DNA of 64,000 nucleotides from Blastomussa wellsi (GCA_947652115.1 OX393565.1:14544457-14608456); one strand, 5' to 3'; shown: positions 11,343 through 23,891, numbered from the stretch's first letter. Numbers and translations: made by a program. The notes: generated by a model from the letters alone, not told the origin.

Positions 11343-11353
11343 TTTACCTCCTC
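10929..11353 (+). pseudogene. Penelope-like GIY-YIG C-terminal fragment, right arm
   Basis: On the plus strand it reads SKPVARHFNLPNRSKQHM, CGLSLHQGNTESRKTLEQKF and IFQIGTLNPHG, the family's C-terminal endonuclease region. A stop at about 11108 follows. After an AC-rich stretch comes the conserved tail, read as DEGLTLETSA and ending near DAAPQFL at about 11339. No RT portion is present. Confidence 0.78.
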
Positions 11354-11367
11354 TATATTATCAGGAA
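11354..11367 (+). repeat. 14-bp target-site duplication, right
   Basis: Identical to 10511-10524. It marks the right limit of the Penelope insertion. Confidence 0.85.
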
Positions 11368-11710
11368 ACCTTTTCAGTGGAGGAGTGTGTGCATGATTAA
11401 AATTCCAAGCTAAAATACCCCCTTCCCTTCTCCTTTTGGCAGCCGGTGTATATTACGATGAGTGGCGCGCACGTTGAAATGTGCACACGCTGCTGCACTC
11501 TGGTAGAACAACATAGTTATCATTTTCAGCTATGAAAAGAAGATAAGTTAGATTTTCAGTTGAGCAGTGTGCGTGTGCGATTAAAGTTTCAAGATAAAAG
11601 ACCCCCTACCCTGCTCCATTTGGAAGCCTGGTGTATATTGAGATGAGCGGCGCGCGCGTTATAATGTACACACGCTGCTGCACGCTGGTAGAACAGCATA
11701 GTTGTCATTT
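11368..11710 (+). repeat. Diverged direct repeat of about 185 bp, two copies
   Basis: GGTGTATATT and the following G/C-rich block (GATGAGTGGCGCGCACGTT, then CACACGCTGCTGCAC) occur at 11445 and again at 11630. The start of the first unit (TTTTCAGTTATGAAAAG near 10488) lies left of the Penelope insertion and recurs near 11525. The insertion therefore split a pre-existing tandem repeat. Confidence 0.75.
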
Positions 11711-14700
11711 TTATTAAAATTTATTATACTACAAAGATACTCCGGCTACTTAGAATAATTTTGTTTCGTTCGTTATTCGATGGCTTGATCTCAGTATATT
11801 GTTTACCTTACAAACTAAGACGAAAATTGAAAGATAAGATCAAATTCATTCGCAATCAGTAGGATCCTGTAACTAATACCCAGCAAGTCAGTGTGGTGGC
11901 CACTGTTAAAGAAATATCTACGTTTTAATAAAAATTTGCAAAATGAATAGTCTTGTTAATTGCTTCGGACTGCGGGTGACCAACTATTTACACAAGAAAA
12001 AGTAGAAAAGAACTTGCCGCTTAAAATTTCCTTCAATAAACGGATAATATCGGGACATATCAAAGGAAATCCACATAAATCGTCTGCGAGATTTTTTGTT
12101 TAAACTTTAACAGTACCTGCTTGAATTTCTTCATTTTCAAAGGCTTATAATGCCGGATAGATTCTAGAGCTTTTTTTTCATTTAACGAGAGCAAAGAATG
12201 ATTGTTTTAAATTCCCGAAATCGGCAGAAAACTGGACGTAAATTTTTATGACGAGTTAGCAATCGATCTTGAAATATAAATGTGGTGTTTAAACTCACTT
12301 TTATTACATCTTGGTTGTTTTTTACTGATATAAAACTTCAGGAGTCAAGGCTTTGTTCACAGTGAATAGAACCCCACTGGGAGAGAAATAAAATTCATCA
12401 ATTTTGAGTTTTCCGATCTATTGAAAACTAAAATAACAGATGCTTTTTTGCGCAAATATCACACAATTTGGACGGTACTTATAATACTTCCAAGCTGGAG
12501 TACTTTTGGGAATCTGAGTAGCAGAGAGTAAATGCTTATCTCATTATTCAATCGTACGTGAAGTGTGCTTTACACATTGAGTATTTAAATACTTTATCAT
12601 TTTTAAAGAGTTCTGCCTTCTTATTATGGTAATAAGCAATATTAGTAAAATTGTAGTCATTTGTACTGCTTTAAAATACCCGCTGGGCATCAAAACCTAC
12701 AAAGACTTGTTTGCTTAAATAAAAGCTACAAAGCGGAGCTGTGTTTCATAAGGTTCTGTTAGACTCATTAGCTTCACTACCCTGTCTCGCTATACGCTCA
12801 GCTACAAGAATTCGCACGGTAAGAACCGAACCACACTCCAATATAATAAGTGAAAGAACTTTCACTAGGAACGCATACTGTTTTCGTAGTAGAATTTATA
12901 TCAAAACAACTGGATTACGGTTTCCAGTTTAACTTGTCTGGCTTGCTTTTTTTTTTGGCCTGGTTTTATTTGCCTGCTACTTTGTGCTGTAAGAATCTTG
13001 AGGTAGCCTTTATCAGGCGCTTCTCCCATCCATGGGTAAATAAGAATATTATTTAGTTAAAGCGATGATTGCTACACTGCATGTCGCCCTACTCCCACTA
13101 CTTTTTAGCATTTGATTGAGATTTCATAGCTATTATTTTATTCAAAATGTTGGTGACAAAATCCGTAACTGCAATGAGAGAAATTTCAAATGCTTTCAAC
13201 GGGATGTTATTAGTCTGAATTTGCAGGAATATTCATAGTGATAATTTATGAATAATTACGTACTACTGCGACATCTTATGAAACATCTATTCTACCTGAT
13301 ATATGTCTAATTAATGACCCACAACTTTAGCATACTGGTATTTACGTGCCTTTAAAAGTCACCGCTTGGCCCAAGATCCTTCCAAGACAAGACGTTTTGT
13401 ACGTACACTTTTATCAATGCAAGGAATGTCAAAATCGACCGATTGCATATTTTATCACAGAATGTTAAAACTAATTAAAATGGCAGTTTTAGAATTACCT
13501 GTTGATGATGTCGGTTAAAAGTTAGAATCCAAGCAAGATCTCGCAATAATCACAAATGCAAGTCAAAAATAGTCTACGCCATTTTTTATTTGGAGCCACG
13601 TGTTATGAGTTGCGGAACCACATCTTTTAAGACCTTTAAAACAAGAGAATACTTCTTATTCTTCTTTTACAAAACATATTCTACCGACTCAGTCTAGGGA
13701 AAGTGGCTTTTACTGGCAAATTTTATTTGCACTCAGGCTTAGCTTGCCAAAACATTTTTCGTTTAAATATTATCTCGTGCAAGCGTTTTCTGAACGCCTT
13801 TTTAGGTCATTATATGCACAACCGATTTATTTTGCAAACTACTGCTTCGCGGTTTCATGGCAACCATATGTTTATAATGGCGCGATACTTGTTATGGCGA
13901 AATAGCAAGCCATACAACTGGGATGAATATCAGCGTTTAACATGCAGCATCAAATACTTTTAAGCATCGTATCTTAAAAGAAACGAGATTAGTTTTTAAA
14001 ATCCAATGTTTGAATTTTCAAGTTGATGGCATTTTGGTAATTCTCGCTTATGAAGGGATAAAGGCCACCTATTGTCAGTTGTGTAGAATATACTTATTTT
14101 AATTAAATTTATTGTTTTCTGTTTTAAGAAAAGCTATGATTCTTTGTTTTAGGTTTGGGTGATATTATTTTATTTTTTCAAGGTTGGATGCCAGCACTTA
14201 AGCGTCACCCAAAAAATTGTTTCAGAATTATGCAAAAAAGTCTGTCACATAGAGGACCAAATCAAATATTCCACATATGTTGATTTTGCTCCTAATTCAT
14301 GTCTGCTTAACAGAATTAAATAAAAGTAAAAGGATACCGTGATGGTCAAGCGCGTTTAATGCTTTATACGCTTCGGACACTGATCGGAAGAACTACAACA
14401 CAGCCGTACTTTAAAAGAATGATTATTGTTAAGAAAATTATCAACGGAAACCGTTCACTTATCTTCGTTAAGTGTTTCAATTTCGATAAAAACGCTCATG
14501 TTATATACCAGCAAGATATAAACATGCATGGTTTGGAAGTTATCTGCTATCTCTTAAATTGAGCTTTCATTGTATTATATAATAACTTATCAAACAACTG
14601 CGTGTTTATCTGACCATTATCCACAGCCAAATTTAAAAATAATTGAATCTATGTTTTAATCGTTTATTTACGTCTTTCTGGGACGTGCGGTTTGTAAACA

Positions 14701-17039
14701 AGGACCGTCAATTCACGCCATTAGCAACATATCCACATTCGATTCGTTAAAGTTCTTAATGGAGTATTGGCGGTGGAGCTGGCCTTGACCGATCCAAACC
14801 ACGCCATCTTAAGCAGGCGGAATAATTAAAATCGCGTGATAATTACATCCTGTGTTTTGAAATTAATTCATAAACTGCGGGAAACCTGGTGGTTTGTTTC
14901 AGGAATTACAAGACATGTGGTTTTGCTGGTTTGCACAAAGTACTTTTTCTTTAGAAAGCTGCTCAAATCAGAATTCAACGATCGGGTGCTGTTGCTAACC
15001 AATAGAACAACAGTGAACAAGGTTAAATTTGCTGTTTTGTAGAAATGAAGGGAACAAACTTTAGAAGCCCGTTTGATCACAGGTGCGATTTAATGTTATA
15101 TGCTTCAATTGTCAGTGAAAATTGTATAGTAATGTAATCCACAGGACATTTTATTTCCGGAATAATCACTGAGCGGATTGCCCAAATGCGAGAGAAGTAG
15201 CACAGTCTGCCTAAACCATTCTAAAAACTATTTTGGATGACAATACGAATTCTAATTCCAGCTGTCTAAATATCAGTTATTATTGTTATTATTATGTTAC
15301 ATTTACAAGCGGTAGAGACTAGATCGAAACTTTGAGATTATCTCATCTGCGGACAAACTAATTATAAATACTTCATGATTTTCCCGGTATGCTTGTCTTG
15401 TCAGAGTGTCTGAACCACGACAGAGACAGTAAAAACCAACAACACAATAGTTTGTATTCAAAACCCACTGGCCTTTGGTGGTGAAGTTGTCTGCCTATGC
15501 TGTGTATACAAATCAAATAGGTAAGCACAAGCCAGATGAAAAGTAAATTAGTATTAGGCAAAAAGGCAAGTGAAACCTAATCGTGATGAAATATCAGTGG
15601 AAACTATGTATAATTACAAAATACAGATTTTCGAATATAGTTTTAACGAATCGAAAGCATAGCATGGTATACAGGTAAATGAATTTTAAAGCGGCCTTGC
15701 AAGAGTCGCAGGCTGGCCAAATACGCAAACATTTTCTCCATCGACTTTGTGAGAAGTACGGTTTATCTCATTGCTTTGTTCAGCACATTCAATCGACAGC
15801 AGTGGCCGTAATTTGCTTTAAATTCGAACAATTGTAGATTTTTTGGTCTCGCATTTGAGGCCAGAGTTCCAATCATCGCAGGATATAGCCTGATATGTTT
15901 CTGAATAATTCGTTATTAGTTTATCTCGATGAACGTGAACTCGAATAACGAATTCTGCAATTTTGGCCACATTTGAGGATTTCGCCTTCTGAAATAAGTT
16001 TTACTAATATATGAGCTGCTTGATAATCATTGATAAACAAAGTTGTCTCTCAAAAGTACTCCTTTAGAGGGATTTTCTTTAAATTTTGGTCAATTGACCA
16101 TAAATGTTGCTCCTGTGAACAAATCACTATTTGGTTTATGTTTTTAAGAGGATTCGTTATTTTGGGTTTTGTTCGATAAAACTCTCTTCATTTCCAAATT
16201 TTGATTGTTTGCTTTATCGGATTGTCCTGTAGCTTTTGTTTATTATACATCAGTGTGCGCCTTGTCGACTTATTATTCCAGGCTAGGAATTGGCGCTAGA
16301 GCGCGTTCAGGGGACATGAGCTGGTTGTCACGTACCCAACAACTGCAAATAGAAAATTGTTTTATTAAATTCTTCCGTAACTCACTTCAGTATTTTTTAT
16401 TTTTTATTTTTGCCAATTATAGATCGACTGAATAACGAGCACATTCTAATTTAATGGGAACAAACCGGTTGTAAACTGCCAAAATTAGTGACGTTATATT
16501 TACTATGTAATTTGCAAGAAATACGAGAGGTACAAGATTTTTCCGAAAATTATGATGCACCGTCTATTTTAACCGTTGGCGATGTTTGATTATTCTATCA
16601 CGAAAGTTTGTCTCTTCACCTGCGATATTTGTTGTGCTGGCTTAAATTACTTTGCATTTTCTGATCTACTTCCTGTGTTCTTTGTTACTGTAATGATGAT
16701 GATAACATTGAAAATGAATTATTTACAATCCACGAGGTGGCTCAGCTCTGTTGAATTAAAATATTCGCAATTAAGATTATGGTGGTTTGCCATTTACGCT
16801 GGGAAACTGATTGGTTCGCTGGTTGGGCAAATTATAAGCGAAAACCCCGAACGAAAATTCCGAATGAGATTCGAAGCTTTCCATTTACCAGAATTTACTC
16901 AGTGTAGAAACATGAACTGTACTGAGTAGCCGCGTGTATAGGTCGCAACTCGCAGGACTCCTGGACTGGTAGATAAAAGCTAATAGTAAGCCCTTTTCCC
17001 GTTCAGATATTTTAGTCGGACATTTTGGAGTACATCGTC
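11711..17039. other. Long gene-free stretch
   Basis: AT-rich, with only short open frames (under 120 codons), none of which shows a domain. I noticed no hairpin, array or LINE motif here. An unrecognised small exon or regulatory element cannot be excluded by eye. Confidence 0.5.
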
Positions 17040-17250
17040 ATCATCATCATCATCATCTTTATTTTGATTCAAACATGGCATCACTCTCATTACATAGTTC
17101 TTTTCCAGTTGGCCCCACAACTACATTTTTGAAATTTTCCAATTGGGCAAAAAGCAAACTGGCTTTACCATTGGGATGTATCCCAACCGAAATCAGATTC
17201 AAAAATAGCTTGTCAAAAGTAAAATTATTCAAAGGTTAGTATAACTTAGA
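17040..17250 (-). repeat. LINE 3' end with (ATG)n tail
   Basis: On the minus strand the sequence ends TCAAAATAAAG followed by (ATG)6-7, near 17038-17070. AATAAA plus a short trinucleotide tail is the usual 3' end of CR1/L2-like LINEs. No coding motif is visible in the preceding 180 bp, so the family is not fixed. Confidence 0.45.
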
Positions 17251-17512
17251 AATGCAAAATCACTGTAATTTTTTAACTATACTTATTTACATCAGAAATG
17301 TTCAGTCACACAAACTCGTACTGTGTGGAACTCTGACCACAGGGCTTAGTATTGGGGCCTTTGTTCTTCTTGCTATATGTATCATATGTGAATGATCTTC
17401 ACAAAAAATAATGTTCATTTGTACGAGATTTCCATCTTTTTGCAGATCATACAAGAGTTTTCCGACAACAACAAAACTTCAGTGCAAAGCCTTGAGTTAA
17501 AATTAAATGAAG

Positions 17513-17672
17513 AATAGGCCAATTTCGATATATTAAAATTCAGCGTCCTTAGCGAGGCCTAGAGGATACATTGAACAAAGAAAATAAAAATACATGTTTA
17601 TTAATTTCTTTTGTTCGTGTCCTCTTGGCCTCGCTATCAAGCTGAATTTTAATATACCGAAAGTGGCCTATT
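17513..17672. mobile_element. Hairpin MITE nested in LINE, TA target
   Basis: The ends are inverted copies: AATAGGCCAATTTCG on the left and CGAAAGTGGCCTATT on the right. Similarity continues inward for about 55 bp (for example AGCGAGGCC and GGCCTCGCT). TA flanks GGCCA...TGGCC on both sides, which fits a Tc1/mariner-type MITE. It sits within LINE RT coding remains, so it is younger than that LINE copy. Confidence 0.75.
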
Positions 17673-18163
17673 AAATAGGTTTTCTCTTGAAATTGACAAA
17701 ACAAATTTTGTAATTTTTCATCCTCCACAGACGAAAACTCAATCAATTAGTTTAAAAATTTCAGTCAGGCCTGTGGAGCAAACAACGTATGTCAAATACT
17801 TAGGTCTTATTGTTGATTGTCACTTGAATTGGAAGAAATGAAGTAAAATAAGAGGTATTAGCATTCTATCTAAGCTTAGACATTTTGTTACTAATGATAT
17901 TCTTACTCAGCTTTATTATTCCTTAGTTAAATAAATTCCTTCCGTACTCGATCGTGGCTTTTTTCCTGAGGAAATAACTACTCCATGGGCAGAACGAATA
18001 ATTACATTTTGATGCGCACTCCAGCCCTGTATCGATTGTGTTAGAACTATCTATGGCAAATTTAATTTGCACTTCGTTGGTCCTTCTATTTGGAATAATT
18101 TTGGATGAAGAATTAAAAAGTTTATCTTTCCGTTCCTTTAAGCAAGCTATAAATAAACATTTC

Positions 18164-19402
18164 TTAAGGTGGTCTTCCACTCAAATAAAACAATAACAAT
18201 ATTTTTATTACTGCAGAATTAGGTCTTAATCTCCTGGCTCCGCAGGTAGCAACGGTAATCGAGGCGGGCCAGGATAATCAGGGAAAAAAGAGAAAGCAAT
18301 TGCGTAATAACTGAATTCGAAAACAGAATAAATCTACAGAAACAGCTATGTAATTAATTGAGGTTGGCAAGGTAGTAGGTTATGAGAGAAAGATAAATAT
18401 GAAGTTTCCCACCAAAAAAAAAATATTAACTAGAACAATTGAAATCTCTAAACATTTGTGAAACTTATTTTCAACTGATTTTGCTCTAATTCCGCGTTTA
18501 TTTATGTTTAACGTAAGAAATCAGCACATTGGTAACTGTATTATAGCATTGCAACGCCCATAGCAACAATTGTTTACAAGGAAAGAAGTGCCTACAAAGT
18601 GGATACAATTCAACGTAGTTCAGTTATACTTACCTGGAAAGCTCTACCGTCTTTTAGAATGAGAGATCTGCAATCATTGTACTGAACGTCCCTTTAATTT
18701 CTATTTTACACGCCTATTATGCTTGCCTACCATTTCAATGCATGGTGTCTATTTGGGTCGTGCATGCAGCATTTATGTAGCTCCTTGCAATTCAATCCCC
18801 TCTCGCTACCAATGTCCTCACCCCCCCCCCCCCCCCCCCCCTTCTTTACACGGTTAATTTTGGCTCTTAAGGCATAAGTAAAACGCTTCATTTCTCAAAT
18901 AGCAAAAAACGTCAGATCACCAATATCTCAAAAATAATATCTTCCCCCGGTTTTAACCAGATGTTCTCAAATTTGCAGGGTTGGTAAAGAACACATTTCT
19001 CTATGCTCTGAATTTAAAACATGTCCGATGTTTCAAATTCCTGCTCAACTATTTGGTTAATATTAACTAATATTAGTTAAAATTTTCAATTTTTTCTCAT
19101 TTTAAAGAAACAATTACTCAATACTCTGTTTTTTTAGGTTCAGAGCACGGATAACTTACTGAGGAATAGAATAGACTTAACTCCATGCTTCTCGAGCCAT
19201 CCATTCGTGAATTATCGTTTTTGAGATGAAAGCCCCTTTAAGAGTTTAGGGGTTAATTATTCATTAACTAGATTGGCACGTGACCCGAAAAAGCCCATTT
19301 TTGAAGTCAGGCTGTGAAGTCCTTTAACTTGGTACCAAAACTGTCCCAGAAAGTTTTTTTTATAAAAAAAAAAGTCATTTTTTGTGTGGGAGACCACCTT
19401 AA
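18164..19402. mobile_element. TTAA-flanked non-autonomous DNA element nested in LINE
   Basis: TTAA at 18164-18167 and 19399-19402 brackets about 1.23 kb. Just inside are inverted ends GGTGGTCTTCCAC and, inverted, GGTGGTCTCCCAC. The LINE frame breaks at the left TTAA and resumes at the right one, which supports a real insertion with a TTAA duplication. It has no long open frame and contains a run of 21 C at 18821-18841. TTAA is the piggyBac target, but piggyBac ends usually begin CC, so the superfamily is left open. Confidence 0.7.
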
Positions 19403-19835
19403 GTACTTATAATGCATAATGCTGGCGTGGTATCATTATCTTAAATATTGTTTTCGTTCCAAACAAATTTGGTATTATCATTAACTGGTACGGATTTTTA
19501 TTCAGCTGGTTTAGTTTCAGACACTATTCTGAGTGTTTTTTTTTTGCCTAACTTAGTTTACTTAATTGTTTTTATGCTGTTTTATAAGCTGAATTCACCT
19601 CGCGTAGTTTCATGCGTGAATATCAAAGCGAAAATTACATTTAACTTTTCTTGCCCGGCTATACTATCAACAGCAGTGGGCTTTATTTTCATGACTACAA
19701 GGATTTATTACAGTATTACAAAAGCTTCTTTAACAAGTATTAATTAATTTGTTAATTAATTAATCAATCAGTCAATTAATTAATATCGCTAGACGTAGCA
19801 ATCATTGCTTATCATGAACTATTCAAGTTTTCAAC

Positions 19836-20600
19836 AACAACAACAACATTTAAGATTTTTTACAAACATTACTTGCACCCGCAAATAGTTACAAAGCTAA
19901 TCAATGTGGCGGCAAGAATTTAGATAAAAATTAATTACAATTGAAAATAAAGCATAGCAAGCTAAGAGTACAATAAATGAACATACACACATAAAAATAT
20001 ATAAAATGATAATAGCAAAAAGTAATAAAAATCTGAAGGCAGTTACTGATTACTTGAAAATGCAGAGTAAGTCAATTTAGAAAAGTGGCGTATCACTTGG
20101 GAGATTTCAATATTTATTATATTTTATTTAAGTACAGTGAAAAAGAAATGGAAAGGGCGAAGATATAGTGAACTAATTATATGCCCTTTTATTAAGTACG
20201 TTTATTTTAGGATAAAAAGAAAACATAGAGAGGAAAGACTTCAATATAGCCATTTTCACATTGTAATAAATTCAAGAATAATTTATTTATTTTATTACGA
20301 AATTTTGATTTATTTAGTGATGTAACTGAATGTGGGATTGAGTTCCAGCTTTACACACCAATTCTTGTGAATGATTTTTTTCATTTTCAAAAGCACTTGT
20401 TAAAGGACGATCTAGTGTTATAGTTATGTATTTTATTGATTTTGGTAAATTGGTTATAAGAAGGTTTATTAGGGCTACTTGAACTATACTTCCGTGTGGA
20501 CATCATACATAAAATAACTCGGCACTTAATTGAAGAAAGAGAATTCGGTGACAAAGATCGTTTATGAAACAAGAGGGAGCAAAGTTTCCCATTTTTCGTA
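19836..20600 (-). pseudogene. LINE 3' region with (GTT)n tail, minus strand
   Basis: The minus strand reads KINKIHNYNTRSSFNKCF near 20390-20430, then frameshifted text resembling FRNKINKLFLNLLQYENGYI, the usual end of CR1-like LINE ORF2. It finishes at a (GTT)4 tail at 19838-19850. The tail matches that of the larger LINE at 33624-36960. Stops interrupt it throughout. Confidence 0.6.
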
Positions 20601-20619
20601 ATGATGGAATAATTTGTTT

Positions 20620-20890
20620 TTATCTCTCACAATAGTCTCGGAGACAAGGGCTTGTTACTATGCTTACAGAAATAGTGTAGATATTTGCCTTACAATATTA
20701 TATAGTTGGGCAAACATTTGAAATTTTTTGTAAATTAAAAATATCTGTTATTTCAAAGTACTTAGTTATGTTTAAAAAGGCTTTGAATAACGATACAATT
20801 TCTTCTCAGAAGGCTTCGACTCGTGGGCAGTAAAAGAGAAAGTGTTCTATGGTTTCTGTGTCCGCCTGGCACAAGTAACAGAGAGGAGAT
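20620..20890 (-). pseudogene. LINE ORF2 C-terminal zinc-finger fragment
   Basis: On the minus strand at 20815-20885 the translation includes SLCYLCQADTETIEHFLFYC, the C-x2-C-x7-8-H-x4-C finger found near the C-terminus of many LINE ORF2 proteins. The rest is frameshifted. It abuts, and may be unrelated to, the LINE end at 19836-20600. Confidence 0.55.
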
Positions 20891-21149
20891 GGGACTGTTT
20901 TACAATTGTAGATTATAACATAGCGCGCGCGCTGGCCCTATCTAATTCCTATTGAGCCATCATGAACAAAATCTATATATACGCACGGCCGTGCTCAATA
21001 AAATGACGTGTGCAATTGCATTTGAAGCAGCTGAGGAATTGTGTCTTCGCGAGGCCCGTTTGTTTATTTTTGATCAAGATTTAGGTCAGGTAAGTCAATG
21101 TTGATCAAAATTTTCTTCATTCGAACAAATAGGAGCCGTCTCTGAAAAC

Positions 21150-21640
21150 TCTAAACTCGCTTTTTAGCTTTGATTTCATCGATCATTTCAATTCGCCGTC
21201 CGATTTCGTCGCTGTTTTTTGTTTAGTTTTCTTCGTAAAACCATTTTCATCGCGTGTATTGTCAATCTATCAATGAAATAATTCAACCAAATTCAAAGCT
21301 AACCTTTGAACCGTTTAGAACTGAAATAGAAAACTTGGAAAATTAATGCTGGCGCTAAATCAACTGAATCAATCCCGGCGATGAAAATATAATTTTCAAC
21401 GTGCGGTCGCTTGTTGTTGTTCCTGTTTTTGAGTTCTTCGTAAAATTGCTTTTTTATTGCGTTCATTGTCAACCTATCAATGAAAGTCGTACAAACAAAG
21501 TCTAAGCTATTTTCTTAAACCTATATAAAACTCTAAAGACTCTCTAAAAGGATGCCTAAATACCAACGCTTTCATCACGACCAATAAAATTTTTCAATTC
21601 GTGGTCTGTTGCTGTTGTTGTTTTCAATCCTTTCACTTTT
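21150..21640 (+). repeat. Diverged tandem repeat, period about 200 bp
   Basis: A block with TTCAATTCG(C/T)-G-TC, a T-rich run, TTCTTCGTAAAA and GTCAA(T/C)CTATCAATGAAA occurs near 21189 and 21398. A third partial copy starts near 21595. Copies are well diverged. No coding potential is evident. Confidence 0.6.
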
Positions 21641-21674
21641 ATTTTTTTCAAACCACTAATCAACTATGTTATAA

Positions 21675-21841
21675 AAGAATTGGTTCATGCTTTTAGCTGC
21701 ACTTGGGAAGTTTGGAGAGCACGAAAGAAGCTACAGTTGCTCTCGGCTATCGCCTCGGGCAACTCTTACGCTTCTTTCGTGCTCTCCAAACTCCAAACTC
21801 TCATAACTCGATATACGCACGCTAAGCATGAACCAATTCTT
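21675..21841. mobile_element. Hairpin MITE, AAGAATTGGTTCATGC ends
   Basis: AAGAATTGGTTCATGC at the left returns inverted at the right, and the inner block TTTGGAGAGCACGAAAGAAG also returns inverted. Total about 167 bp with almost no unique loop. There is no coding content. Confidence 0.8.
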
Positions 21842-22295
21842 ATGTATATCCCTGGTACACAAAATTCCATTTCAAATTTATAGGAATTGGATGTTCTCTG
21901 GCAATACGAAAGAAAATTAAGCGTAATACACGTTTTTATAAATTTAATAATCGATTTAGATGTGTTTTTTGCACAATAGCCTAGCTCTGTTATTCAATAA
22001 TTTAAATAGGGAAATGTTAAGGTATAATACATTCTAAGCAGAAGGCGAAATGGGATATAATGTCTCAGTTCCGCAATAATTCCGATTGGTTAGCTAATTT
22101 TATGACAGATGAAATCAATGTGAATTTTCTCCTTGAAATAAGGTATCTATCTGTCATTATTCCGAGGTATTTAATAGAAATTTTCAATTGCAGAAGTTTT
22201 GATTTCGTATGTAGAATTGTAACCAGTTTGTCTCTGAGTTCAAAGCATGTCGAGATGACCGAAACGGTGATGGCTAAAAGGGATAGCCGAGAGGG

Positions 22296-22435
22296 ACGTT
22301 TCTAATCATGAACAGATTGAGCTGTTTTACACGAAGCGTAGAATCGTTGGAGCCTCGGTAGCCCCTGAAAGGGCTTAGGCTCCAACGATTCCACACTTCG
22401 TATAAGACAACTCAGTCTGTTCGCGGTTAGAAACG
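22296..22435. mobile_element. Hairpin MITE, ACGTTTCTAA ends
   Basis: Arms of about 55 bp pair along nearly their whole length: TTCTAA...GAACAGA-TGAG-TG outward, and CGTTGGAGCC against GGCTCCAACG around the loop. Element length is about 140 bp. It is a non-autonomous foldback or MITE. Confidence 0.8.
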
Positions 22436-23891
22436 TAATTGAATGTTTACACAACAATCATTAGAATTCATAAGATGTGACAATAAAGGCTCATGTGAAA
22501 GTGGTTGTAGATATGGGATTTAGATTGTATTTTAGTTAAGCAATAAGCTCATAAACCACGCGGGATGTTGGCAGAACACGAGAAGAATTTGTAAATCACG
22601 AGCCGCGGGCGAGTGATTTACAGAAGACTCGCGATTTTTCCTTGAGTTTACTGGCACAATAAACCATAGCTAATTGACCGTTCAGAGCGCGCGCATTGAT
22701 TTGGTTATTATATAAAAAAGAACAAGTCTCTTTAATATAAGAGAATAGTCAGGGAGGGATTTTGTCGTATCTTCTTGTTTCAATCCGAAGTTTGTGACTG
22801 CTAAGCATCAATTTTATTTAGGTTTCCCTAGAAGGGTGTTTCCTTGTTAGGCAAAGGGCAATAAGGGAAAAGGCAAAAGGCAAAAGGGCTATAATTCGTT
22901 TTGATTGTGCAATAAAAGCTAAGCTTTTGTGAGTGTTCAAGAGTTTGGGTCCAATATGAGATATATTTCTTTTCATGATATAAAACTATTTTGACCGTTA
23001 TAATAACGTTCAATGGATATCTTCAAAGTTTGTTTAACTATGGAATTTTCATTACTTTCTTGGAGGTATTTTAGATAATTAAATTTATTCCAAGAGGGCA
23101 CGGTAACGAATCCTGCAATCTGATTGGTTCTTAGCGCGGTCCCGATTTTCCTGTACGCAATTGGTGCGAAAATCTTGCGGCGAGACAAAGAAACTCATGA
23201 CAGTTTTACGCTCAAAAAATCAATACAGTTGCTCACCAACTGTAACCGAAAGGAAAAATTAGCAGTGGAATTAAAGGCCTTGAAGTTCTCCAAAAGGCGA
23301 GAATTCATTTTATTTATTTACAACCCAATTACGGCCGTTGTTTGTCATTCGCACTGATTTTCATGCCAATTGTGATTAACTGCAAGTCGCCGGTCAGTAT
23401 TTAAAACGCCATGTTTCTGTGCTACTTTTTGCCAGAAGAGAACTTCATTTTCTACCACTCAAGAAGAGGAGATGCCATAATAAACAAAAGTGAAATCAAT
23501 TCTCGCAGTATATTTTGCCGTACGCTCGAGTACACAGGTATTTTTAAGTGCTTTTCATTCATGGAAGGAGGCTTAAAGAATGGCGACACAAGCAATCGAT
23601 TTTTAGTTCAAAGTAAGCTTATTTCCATGGACTTGTTTTCTTCCAGTTTTTATAATCTGTTTTGGTGCTACATTTGTGCTTTTTAATTCTTTTCTTCCTT
23701 TCAGTTATTGATAAACGGTGTGTATGGTTCATTGTAGCAAAGTCATCTTCTTAGGGAGTGTAAAGTGCAAACTGAGCAAACAAAATGATTTTCCACGATC
23801 AGCTCAACTGGATGCGCGCGTAAACAAAGATTTTCATAAACACTTTATGATTTCTCACTCCAAAAAATTAAAGTAGGAAAAAATAAATAAC
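22436..23891. other. No gene recognised
   Basis: Contains an open frame at 23411-23686 with no domain I know and other short frames. A (AAGGCAAAAGGC)-like short duplication lies near 22855-22885. Nothing else was noted. Confidence 0.45.

Larger units (their letters stand above)
10525..11353. mobile_element. Inverted dimer of truncated Penelope-like elements
   Basis: Two copies of the same Penelope-like 3' end face away from each other: left arm 10525-10895 on the minus strand, right arm 10929-11353 on the plus strand, with a 33-bp A-rich centre. Both end in the strongly conserved stretch containing CTAACGCTCGAAACGTCAGC. The left arm stops about 57 bp short of the right at its outer end. A 14-bp direct repeat flanks the unit, so it appears to have landed as one piece. 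Penelope-like elements are known to make inverted and partial tandem copies. Confidence 0.85.
17289..19480 (+). pseudogene. CR1-like LINE reverse transcriptase remnant, twice interrupted
   Basis: Plus-strand pieces keep RT signatures in shifting frames. LGPLFFLLYV and FHLFADHT (from FADD) lie at 17340-17460. YVKYLGLIVDCHLNWKK and LSKLRHFVTNDILTQLYYSL lie at about 17790-17930. FVGPSIWNN and SFRSFKQAINKHF are near 18075-18163. The frame picks up again at 19403 with STYNA-CW after a TTAA-flanked insertion. A 160-bp hairpin (17513-17672) splits it earlier. Stops and frameshifts are frequent and the second catalytic aspartate pair is damaged, so it is dead. The sequence from 19403 to about 19480 fades into unrecognisable DNA. 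Confidence 0.75.
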
